Assembly (NCBI GenBank): GCA_963082875.1
Contig: OY720099.1
Span: 5,518,001 to 5,582,000, forward strand
Origin: Corella eumyota
Lineage: Eukaryota > Chordata > Ascidiacea > Phlebobranchia > Corellidae
Direction: 5' to 3'
Length of the DNA stretch: 64,000 nucleotides
Part shown: positions 53,133-63,000 of the stretch, in pieces
Numbering within the stretch: position 1 is the first letter of the stretch
How the letters are laid out: each line of letters opens with the position of its first letter
Translations under genes and position numbers: made by a program
Notes under the pieces: model-generated
Databases searched by the model: none
Told to the model about the DNA's origin: nothing
The model's input: only the letters and a program-made list of their open reading frames with translations

Positions 53133-54730
53133 ATTGGTGTTGCTTGAACCTTGCTTTTTATTGATTGGAGTTATTAATATAAACCTTATTTGTTAGAAGT
53201 TATTTAAAAACAAACAGCAATTATCAGATTATTTAATGCAATATTCAGATAATTAGAAGCATACAAGATTACAAAAATCTAATAATAATCAAACGAAACA
53301 ACACTATACACGCAATAATATGAAAGCAGTAGGAATTGAACCCAATATGTTAGTTAATTTGGATAAGCAAAATAAATAGTTGACATAATATAGCTATACA
53401 CTACTTAAGCAGCAAAGTTTTAGTAATGACATATGTACCGAAAAAAACGGATATTCGTAAAATTAGCGTTTACAAATTATTTAAATCACTGATACAAAAA
53501 ATTAAAATTGAAACCAGATTTAAACTGTTATAGCAGGCCTTTTTAAATTGCCAACTAAAATACAATATATAGCTAGGCAAAAAACAAATATTTTGGTACC
53601 ATATTTAGCTGAAATTGTTATTTGGCTAAAATAATTATTGAGATTTGCGTAAGCACTAAAAAGTTAAGTTATGTAAAAATTAAAATGGGTAATACAAATA
53701 ATCATTTTTTGCTTAATCAAAAATAAAGTTATCAGAAAAATAGGTGTATGGCTTATCTTCTAAAAACTAAAAAACATTCTTCAAAAGCAGGGTTACTATA
53801 GAAAAGGTTAATAGAAAATGCCATTTTTTGCTAAAATGACGTTTTTAAGCATATTGTTTTTGTGTGATAGTAGAAAATGTCCATGCATAATAGAGTGGTT
53901 ATATAAGCCAAACAAAAATTGTAAACCTTATTTTCATTTTTTTTATTTTGTGGTCATATCACATAAATGAGTTAGTATGCCATTTTTTATACGCTGATAA
54001 ACTAAGTTGATTAATACCTATTGTGTCATTTTGCTTTAAAAACGATTGAACATTATGCATAGTTGCATAAATAATGAACTTCTTCTTTTTTATTTTTGGT
54101 TATTTATTTTTTTAGGTAGCTTAAACGTTACTGTAGACAATGCAATTGAAAAAAGGACGCATTTTCGAATGTGCATTCTTTTGTGTGTCATATTGGACTT
54201 TTTTGTAACCTTCCTGTATTTGCCCTTAAAGAGTTTTTCGTTTGGTGATTACAGTCGGTTGAAACCTTTTGTAAGAAAGGGAAACCATATAACAAACGAC
54301 ACGATTTGAAAAAGCATAAATAGCAAAATGGTTAAATGATTATACGACCTTGTTTGGTTAAAATATTTTGGCTTGGGTAATTTTAATTTTTACAACTTGT
54401 TTAAGATTCATAACTACCTTTTTCGAATTGCAGTTTTAACATAATTGCCAGGTTACCATTAAAAAGCGGCCGTGCCTTCTCTGCAAACGTTTAGGACTTT
54501 ATGGAGCAAGCATGACCTTTAGTTAATTTATTTTTGCTTTTTTTTGTTGTTGAATATTTATTAAAAATAAAAAAAAACTTATTTTGAGTTTTATATTTAT
54601 AAAATAATAATAAAAATTTGTTTGGACACCAACAAACATTGGATTTCGTTTTATTAAAATTAAGAAAAGGACATAAAATAATTTACTATTGCTTTAACAT
54701 AGGGTGTTATAAGGCATGAAAGCTTAAAAT
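53133..54730. other. AT-rich DNA upstream of ACTR1
   Basis: It includes the ACTR1 5' leader and promoter, which I cannot delimit. An open frame at 54046-54309 (+) contains a hydrophobic start but has AT-driven content and no recognised domain; I do not call it. Confidence 0.4.
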
Positions 54731-54736
54731 TTTCCA

Positions 54737-54975
54737 CTAAGCGAGGCGCAAGGAACGTGACGTCATTATTAGTGCGCCTCCTCGAAAAATTCCTTTACCA
54801 CGAGGCTCGGGTGCAAATTTTAATTAGTTAGCACGTGCAGACTAAACAGAGATTTTATTACCAAATAAGGTTATAAAATGTAGATGAATCCAGCTGTAAT
54901 TTATAAATTAAGCGAGGGGAATGCGACGTCTTAATTGGTGCGTCTCCCCAAGAAATTCCTTTAAAACACGAAGTT
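54737..54975. promoter_or_regulatory. Paired CRE-containing repeats
   Basis: Two related ~70-bp blocks (54737-54805 and 54907-54975) each read AAGCGAGG … GACGTC … GTGCG(C/T)CTC … AAATTCCTTT. The first contains a perfect TGACGTCA at 54758-54765; the second has GCGACGTCT. The G+C content is well above the surroundings. They look like duplicated promoter or enhancer modules. Confidence 0.45.
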
Positions 54976-55194
54976 GAATCATAAGTCTGAAATTCCTGAT
55001 GTTACGTAATGCGCTATGTTAACGCACGTATAAGTTGTTTAGTCGTAATTTAAGACGTTAATTGTTACAAATAATTTTTAAAAAGTAAATAAATATTTAC
55101 ATATTATAACCGGTTATTAGTTTGTGTTGTTATACTAACGTTTTAATAAATTGTTTAGAAGATTTAAGCAAATATATTTTGAGTGACAGCTTGA

Positions 55195-55330
55195 AAAGCG
55201 CTTTCCACTGCAAGAAGCGTCGTGCACGTACACACATGTTACTAAACACTTGCAGAGTCACGTGATTTGGTGTTTCGTGGCAAATTTGAATTGAAATCGG
55301 AATTTTAGTTCTTTCTAGATGGACTTTCGA
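55195..55330 (+). promoter_or_regulatory. E-box promoter-like block with first-exon donor
   Basis: GAGTCACGTGATTTG holds a palindromic CACGTG E-box (55259-55264). About 60 bases downstream ATGGACTTTCGAG is followed by GTGAGT, a strong splice donor (near 55332). This fits a transcription start near 55300 for a plus-strand transcript. Confidence 0.35.
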
Positions 55331-55502
55331 GGTGAGTAGACGTGTTTTTATTGGTAATTTATAGTTACGATTTTTAAAGTTTATCATTAACAGTCATTAA
55401 CAGTATAAAGTGTGGCATATTATAAGCAGTTAATAATTAAATATAAATATATTTTATATAAAAAAAAACTGTAAATTTTAAAAGATTTTAAATTTTTTTT
55501 AG

Positions 55503-55560
55503 AAAAGTTCGTGAAGTTGGACTTCCTTATGTGAGACATAGTTTCCTGAACACTGTTCCA
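55503..55560 (+). CDS. Possible internal exon of an unidentified transcript
   Basis: A pyrimidine tract and AG end at 55502, and GTATGT follows CCAG at about 55560. One frame reads KVREVGLPYVRHSFLNTVP. It would continue through an acceptor (GATGCACAG at 55732-55740) as GTPKK and stop. The upstream ATG at about 55319 is not in phase with this frame, so either the true first exon lies elsewhere or the transcript is non-coding. No homology recognised. Confidence 0.25.
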
Positions 55561-55789
55561 GGTATGTTAATTTTTATTTAATTGTTTTAAAATTATTGTT
55601 TAACTTTTAACTAATTTTTGAATAACCATAAAAAAATTGTAATATTATAAATTTTAGTATTAATTTATCATACTTGCCAATAAAATAATAATTTTTTAAT
55701 TAAAAATTTATAAACATTATTAAACCTGTGTTGATGCACAGGTACTCCGAAAAAGTAGTTAAACGAAGTATTTAAATATATATATAACT

Positions 55790-56000
55790 GTACATTTGGC
55801 ATAAATTAAAAAATCTGGCAATAGTTATTAAAAATGGAAATATTTTAAAATTGTTGGCATGAAAAAATTAACAATTATACATTAATAATATTTGGCATGT
55901 GAATTGGCATAATTTAAAGTTGTTGGCACTAAAAGAATTGAAAAGTGACATAATTTAAACAATTGTGGCACGATTTGACATAACATAAAATTGACATTTA
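55790..56000. repeat. Degenerate minisatellite with TTGGCATAATTTAAA-like units
   Basis: TTGGCATAAATTAAAAAATC, GTTGGCATGAAAAAATTAAC, TTGGCATAATTTAAAGTTG, TTGGCACTAAAAGAATTG, GACATAATTTAAACAATTG and GGCACGATTTGACATAAC follow one another at roughly 20-45 base intervals. Confidence 0.55.
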
Positions 56001-56260
56001 AAAAGAACTTATTTTTAAGTGGGGTTTAGTGTCTATCACTCATTTTTAAACAAGGTTTTTTATAGAGAAGAAAAATGGATTATATTTGGATTATTTAATT
56101 GGAGGAAAAAGATAATGGCAGGAATTGGAGGAATGGAAAGCGGATGGAATTATAATAAGTCTCCCTTGCAACTAGCAGGGGAGAAGTTAAGTCGAAGAAC
56201 TCAGGACTCGAAGACAACTTAGGAATGGATCGGAACATATTTCAAACCTAAAAAAACTTA

Positions 56261-57004
56261 GGACCTTATTTAGTTAATGACTGTAGGGGTGTAGGTTTTC
56301 ACGTGCCTGATTTTTTATATGTACTGCATAATTAAGCGCTTTAAATTTTCACGGGTTAAAAGTTTTATGTGTCTGCATTTTCTTTTTATTTGTGACTGGT
56401 TAAAAACTCATAATTTTGCGCATTAAAAGTAGTATAGTTGACACAGTCCCAATGTGTTTAGGTTTCTGTGTGTTCATAATTATATTAAACGGGACTGTTT
56501 AATGGGTTTTTAATGTTTTGCGCAAGTAATAAATAAAGTATATAGAACAGATTTATAAAACTAGGCCTATATGTGTGTTATGTGTTTTTTTTGCAAAAGA
56601 AGAACTAAAAAAGTCTCAGGACCTCTTCAACTTGGCAAAATTCAAAAAATAGTCTCAGGACCTCACTTAACAAAAGGTGGGCTGTAGGGCTTTAGGTCTG
56701 TAGGGCTGTAGGTTTTCACGTGCCTATTTTTTATATGTACTGCATAATTAAGCTCTTTAAAAGTTTTCACGGGTTAAAAGTTTGTAGTATCACGTGTCTG
56801 CTTTTTTATTTTGACTGGTAACAACTCATAATATTGCGCATTAAAAGTAGTATAGTTGACACAGTCCCAAGTGTGTTTAGGTTTCTGTGTGTTCATAATT
56901 ATATTAAACGGGACTGTTTAATGGTTTTTTAGATGTTTTGCGCAAGTAAAGTATATATAAAAAAATTAAAAAGACTAGATTTTAGAAAACTAGGCCTATG
57001 TGTG
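56261..57004. repeat. Two-copy direct duplication, ~320-345 bp units
   Basis: Copy A spans 56261-56577 and copy B 56658-57004. Shared landmarks in the same order are AGGTTTTCACGTGCCT, TATGTACTGCATAATTAAGC, TTTTCACGGGTTAAAAG, GCGCATTAAAAGTAGTATAG, TTGACACAGTCCCAA, ATATTAAACGGGACTGTTTA, TTTTGCGCAAGTAA and AAACTAGGCCTAT. The copies are highly similar with small insertions and deletions. The sequence between them contains shorter repeats of CTCAGGACCT. No long open frame is conserved between the copies. Confidence 0.85.
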
Positions 57005-57078
57005 GTTTATGTTATTTATGTGTGTTAATTTACTGTATTTTATTTGTCCTATTATATTTATGTACTAAACCTAAGTGT

Positions 57079-57212
57079 GTGGGTGGGTTGGAACCCAACA
57101 TAAATTATTTAATTTCGTGGGCGGAGCCCGACATAAAGCAGTATTTAATTTCGTGGATGGAAATCCAAACTAAAAACTATAAATTTCGTGGACGGAGTCC
57201 GAAATAGCATAC
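57079..57212 (+). repeat. Four tandem ~34-bp units each forming a small hairpin
   Basis: Units share ATTTCGTGG and a stem-GGA-stem core. The cores are GGGTTGGAACCC (near 57085), GGGCGGAGCCC (57119), GGATGGAAATCC (57155) and GGACGGAGTCC (57190). The stem bases differ between units but stay complementary within each. Confidence 0.75.
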
Positions 57213-57244
57213 AAAAAACACAAAAATTTCCAATTTCTCTCTTA

Positions 57245-57600
57245 TTTTTTGCAGGCCATTCTTATTTCCTTCTACCTTTAAACCTATTTACCTCTACAGA
57301 GGCCTCTAAACAGTTCGTTTTATTTCCTTACAGGGGCATTACTAACCAAATTATAATTTTTTTAGGGGCCTTTAAAAAACTAAAACCATAATTTTTTTTC
57401 AGGAGCCTTTAAAAAACTAAAACTAACTTTTTTTTCAGGGGCCTTTAAAAAAACTAAAATCATAACTTTTTTTTCAGGGGCTTTTAAAAAACTAAAACCA
57501 TAATTTTTTTTCAGGGGCCTGTAAAAACTAAAACCATAATTTTTTTCAGGGGCCTTTAGAAATTAAAACCACACCGTTTTTACAGTTTTTTTTTCAGGTT
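57245..57600 (+). repeat. Array of splice-acceptor-like repeat units
   Basis: The core unit TTTTTTTTCAGGGGCCTTTA followed by AAAACTAAAACCATAA is repeated about six times at 35-39-base spacing (AGs near 57364, 57402, 57438, 57477, 57513, 57549). Further pyrimidine-AG sites (57255, 57299, 57333, 57595) lie on both sides. Every unit is a textbook 3' splice site followed by a purine-leading exon-like start. Confidence 0.8.
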
Positions 57601-57624
57601 AGATTACCAAAAAGAAATTTAAAC

Positions 57625-57835
57625 ATTCTTTTTTTTATTTTTAGATGCTGGTTGACTATTTCGAAGAGCTCGTTGATTTGTTTTTGGCCAATTTTAATTT
57701 GTTCTTTATTTTTAGAGATCCTGTTTAAAGAAAACTTCAATCTAACCTTTTTCAATCTTCAATCTTTAATCTAACTTCAATAAATAACTAACTCTGTTCT
57801 TTATTTTTAGATTCTGGTTGACCAGCAAAACTACC
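57625..57835 (+). repeat. Second acceptor-like repeat (TTTATTTTTAG-ATNCTGGTTGAC)
   Basis: TTTTATTTTTAGATGCTGGT (57635), TTCTTTATTTTTAGAGATCC (57702) and TTCTTTATTTTTAGATTCTG (57800) are related copies. The first and third continue into CTGGTTGAC. Confidence 0.6.
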
Positions 57836-57839
57836 GAGT

Positions 57840-58740
57840 TTGTATAAAATCTTTTTTAATGTGAAAAGTCACCAACACAAAACAAATAAATAACATTACT
57901 TTAATTTAAATGATACATTTAACATTAACATAATCAAATAAATACAACTACACTTTTAAATATTTGTAGGCAGTATTTTAATCTTTATTTTGTTATTTTA
58001 TAGAAAAAAAAAGATCGAAGCATACATACAAAGTTTGCTAAAAAAGACTCCACTTTTTCTTAGGGCCATCAAACCACCCATTTTTAAGGGGATAGTTCTT
58101 GTCTTCTGAGGGGCCAGCCTTTTTTGTCAAGGGCCCAAAACCATTTTGCCGAGGTTTGTGACAATTTAATGTACAGATCCAAATCAACTGTACAAACAGA
58201 CAAAGACATTAACTGTATAAAGTTAAAATTGCATAAACACTTCTATAAAACTGAACATAAATTTAAAAAAACAGAAATTTTTTGCATCATCTTATGTCGT
58301 TTTACTACAAATTTTGTACGTCAAATTAACTACTTTTTCATCCATAAAACAGTATTTTTTATCTTAAAAGTAGTTTACTTTTGACCATGTATACCGAATT
58401 TTATTATTTTTTGTATGTACTCTTTATAAATGTAATTACTTTGTTACTTCGTTTATTATACTGTATATGTTTGAATATTTTTTATTCTTAAGTGTAATGT
58501 ATTTTTGCTTTTTGTTTTTTCTTCGTATTTATTGTTTTTTCTGACATGTTTAATGTATCGTCATTTCTATTCTTTAATAACCTTTATCATTTTTTCAATG
58601 TAAATTATAAATGTTTTTACTCTTTGCCTTGTGTGTAACGTAATTGTGTTTTGCTTTGTAGTTTTTCAACTTAACAATGTCGAAATAAAATAGATAAAGA
58701 GTTATTATTCTTATACCTCGGGCTCCTATTCTGTATACCA
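57840..58740 (+). other. Possible 3' UTR-like stretch ending in AATAAA
   Basis: AT-rich with long T runs and no credible coding frame. AATAAA at 58684-58689 could end a plus-strand transcript starting near 55.3 kb. There is no direct evidence of transcription. Confidence 0.25.
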
Positions 58741-58747
58741 ATAAAAA

Positions 58748-59340
58748 ATTTGTCCAATGACATAAAATGAAACTTTAACCAACCATTTGTTCAAATAACT
58801 TGAAACTTTGTCCAATTAACATGAAAATAACTTGAAATTTGTTCAATTAAAATGGAAATAACTTAACTTTGTCCCATAACCTAAAAAATAAATTTAATTA
58901 GTCCAATTAAAATGAAAAATAACTTAAACGTTGTCCCAATAACATGAAAAATAACTTGAAATGTGTCCCATATCATAAAAGTACTTTAACATTGATTCCA
59001 TAACGTAAAAAATAAATTGAAATAATTAGTTCAAAAATAACTTAACTTTGTCCCATAACCTGAAAAAAAAAATTAAATTGAATTAGTCCCATTACATGAA
59101 AAATAACTTAAAATTAGTCCAATTAAAATGGAAATTAACTTGTCCCTCTCCGACAACATTAAAAATAATTTAAAATTGGGTAAATTAACAAGAAAATAAG
59201 TTAACCTTGTCCCATAACATAAAAAATAGTTTTAATTTGTCCCCAAAAATAGTTATAATTTGTCCCATAACATGAAAAATAACTTAAAATTGGACCAATT
59301 AACATCGAAATAACTTAACAAAAAATAGTGTAAAATTTGT
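58748..59340. repeat. Minisatellite, about 19 units of ~31 bp
   Basis: The consensus is about TTTGTCCCATAACATGAAAA followed by ATAACTTAAA. Two unit types occur, often alternating: TTTGTCCCATAAC and TTAGTCCAATTAAAATG. This suggests a higher-order two-unit repeat. Units vary from about 23 to 37 bases. Confidence 0.88.
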
Positions 59341-59560
59341 AATCAAAAACCATAAATATAATCTCTTAATATAGTTATATACAACAAAGATTTTATTTAA
59401 TTAACAAGTTATTCCCATGCATAAATTAAAACATTAAACTCAAGGCCAGGTCATAATGAAACAATATATTTTGATATTTAATAAGTCCAATAAAGAATGT
59501 GTGTAGAAAAATTAAACAGCTATAGTTTTATAAGTCATAAAGTATATAGAACAATGTATT

Positions 59561-60033
59561 AACAATGTGTTTGCATTGTATTTCTGTTAATGGTTATTCA
59601 AAAAGCTAATGCTCATTAAGCAGTGCACTTTATTTAACGAAGGGTTTCCATAACTTTTTATACCAAATTAAATTTTTTGTATTCTCGATTTAATTTTATT
59701 GGAAAGCCTAACCCTGGTTTTCCTAACCCTAATCGAGCTCAAGCCCTAGCTCATGCGATTTCAAAATGAGAAGCAAGATTCGTGACGTTACGATATTTGC
59801 GTAAATTTTAAATGACTTTTAAAGTCATTAAACAACATTTTATTGAAATTATTTTATCATTTACCTTTTTTTAATACATTTAAATATTTTTTTTATTAAT
59901 TATTTAAATGTATGCAAGTTTTTATAAATTCCTAAAAAAATTAGGTATTGAGGATAAACGAAAAAGTGCACATCTCAATAAGCATGAGCTTTTTGAATAA
60001 ATATGAACAGAAATACGATGCAAACACATTGTT
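59561..60033. mobile_element. Element with ~80-bp terminal inverted repeats
   Basis: The left arm (59561-59640) begins AACAATGTGTTTGCATTG. The right arm (59953-60033) is its reverse complement with scattered differences (shared AACAATGTGTTTGCAT, GTATTTCTGTT, TTATTCAAAAAGCT, ATGCT and GTGCACTTT). The ~310-base centre has no coding frame; it includes CCTAACCCTGGTTTTCCTAA near 59710. It is a non-autonomous DNA-transposon or foldback-type element. No clear target-site duplication was seen. Confidence 0.75.
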
Positions 60034-60039
60034 ACTTAA

Positions 60040-63000
60040 ATTATATCTTAACTATTTTTTGTTCAACATACAGGTAGCTAAATTGTGGTGGTAACCAATA
60101 TGTGACCAAGCCAAGATGAAAGAAATGTTAAGTTTTGATACATTTTGTTGATAAACCTAACTTCAACCCTCTAGTCAGCTAGTCTCTAATAAAAGCAAAG
60201 ACTAAACTAAGTTTTTTGTTTTTTTGGTAGTTGTTTTTTTGGTAAGTAATTTTGTTTTTTTGGTAGTTGTTTAATCTGTAGATATCTATTTTATTTATTT
60301 TTTTTTAATCTGTAGATATTTAAATTTAAAAATAATAAGTGTATACATTTTTTATACTTACATTAATAAATATCATAACATAGCCACTTAAATTAACACC
60401 TTTTTTTATTTATTTGTTTATATTATGAATTCTTTATTTTAGTTATTTTTTATTTATTTTTGGTTGTAGAAATGGTTGGGGTTCAGAAGTTTTTTTCAAC
60501 AAACAAATAGCAAATTGAAAAGCAAACTCTAATAGTGCTAAAAACTGGAACTTTATTCCATGTTTTTTTAATTTGGTTTTGTCATTTTGTATTTTAAATT
60601 TGCCCTTTAAATATATTTAATACAACTATTTGCTTTTTTAAAATATATTTAACACAACTATTTTTAGTCTAAGTTTTGCTATTATGTTCAAATAAAACGA
60701 ATTGATGGATTGTAGTCACTAAAATTTATCAATATTCCTTCCCGCTAGAAGGCAGTCGCGAGTAATAGAGATTTGTAAAATCACGCGTTTCCTATCGCGT
60801 TCTATATACATTTTGCCTCTATAACCTTTATTAGAAATCTAAACTAAGTTTAATTATAAAGGATATTTTAAAACATTTAAATTTTTTTGTAACGCACGAA
60901 TTTGACACATATTCTTAAGCTCAAAAATTGTTGATCTCTGCTTAAGTAACATTATATTTTTCCCGGTAAAAAGACTTTTTTTAATTTGTAGCAATTTTAC
61001 AAAAGTCTGAAACTAAAGTCAGTAATTAGCGTGGTTTTTATAACGGAACAATTTTGTTTTTTCCAATCGACATTTGAACAAAACATTTTTGGCTTTGTGA
61101 AGTTCGGTTATACGGGAGCCCCGTCTCTTCTAAAACATTTTAACATACACTAACTGATTAAATGTCGTTAATAGAAGGTTTGCGACACATTGGGATAATA
61201 ACATCCATACTAAAAATTTAAAACTTTTAATTTTAAAGAACAGAAGTTATCGTCTTTCAAAATTATGACTAGAAAAAATAAAAACAACAATAAATACACT
61301 GACAATAACAATATGTTTTAAAATTTAAGATTTTGAACCATAACTAGTTTCGTACTGAGTATATTTTGTTGTCGGTCTGCTGTTGCTAAATATAGAATAG
61401 CCTACTGATAGTTTTTAGTAATATAGAAATCTGCAAAAACTTTATAGTAAGTGCTTTTTTTTAATTTAACAATTTGTTACAAAAACTGTGAAAAAAAGAC
61501 TTACTTTTTATATTTGTCAAATAATACTTTTAGTAAAAAATGTGAAGTTCAATAACTAAACGCGTTGTTTTAAAATTAACGTTTAAATTAAATTACGTAA
61601 ATTAGCAAGCTTCTGTAATTAAATTACAAAATAATTAAAAACTACCGAACATATTTTTTAGGATAAACTTACCATTGTATATAGTAAATTTAGGTTATAA
61701 TTTAATTTAACAGAATTAAATAATTTGTAATACAATTCGATGATAAGACAAAAATGCCAATCACAAGTTTAGAAAAATATCTTTAATTAAACTGTTTTTC
61801 AAATCTGCAAGGCTTGAATACTATTTATTTTAACATATTTAGAAAGCAAAATTCGATACATTTTTTGCAACTTTAGTTTTATAGTTGTAGCTCTATGTTT
61901 TAAATTATTAAGTATGGGACAGTATAACCTACTTGGGCCTATAACTTTTTAAGTAATTCCATTTTTGTACGCAAAGTTAAAAGTTTTGCTTTAAAATATA
62001 ATCTAAAAAAACATGTTTAGATTTTAACTAATCTAACCTATACTTCCACGATTAACAAATTAGAGTATTTAAAACTTTAAAAGTAAAGGTATGTTTCCCT
62101 TCTAGTTTTTAGTTCACCTTGGAGGCTATTAAGTTACTAAAAAAGGGGAAACAATAAACTAACGATCCTATTACACTAATTTCCTGTCAGAAAGCAACCA
62201 GCAATATTTTAAACTTAGTGATAAGGCGCGCAAATAGTTTGCAAAATGAGATTTAATAGAGTTGTTTAAAACTTATTTTACGTATAGTGGATGCGGTAAG
62301 CCTACGCGTTATTAAGTTAATATTTACTTTTTCGTACACTTTAAAGTCTTTTTCATAATAAATTTATTTTAACAACAAGTTTAGTCGTAGTTTGCGTTTG
62401 GTAAGCCTAATATTAAAAACAAGCGTCGTTTTTTTTTGTTACTTTATTAAGTGTGCGTTCAATTAGGGTGGTATATATATAAAAGAACTCCCTAGCGTCG
62501 TTTAATGTGAATAATTACGGGTTCAAGACGAGCAATAACGACGATGCTACAGTTCATATGTAGAAAGTCAACATTCATAATTGGATATGACTGTATACGT
62601 TTGATTACTACTGCGCTTAATTGAGGAGTGATGGTAAAGTCTAGAAAAGTTATATAAACTGATAAAATAGACTGTTAAAAATAAAGTGTTGAATGGAATA
62701 AATACGATTAAGTATATTAGTGATCAAATAGAATGCCTTATCGTAGTGAAGAATTTAAATAAAATAAAACAAGTAAAGTATTTTTACGTGATGTACAATT
62801 TTACAGAGGGTAATTTCGTAGAATGCGAGTTCTTCGAAAACTTACCCACATTTACGGGTTTATAATAAAGATACTAACCGAGTTCAATCAACCGGCAACA
62901 CCAAACAAATGTTAAAATTGTCAGCTTAAAACGAATGCCTTATGTAAAAAAAATTCCCAGTCGTAATTTTTCTTTTTTTAGAACAAGATTTAACCCAAAT

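Noticed and set aside
54046-54309. 87-codon frame with a hydrophobic segment
   Set aside because: No recognised family; AT-rich composition readily yields hydrophobic frames; no splice or promoter context.
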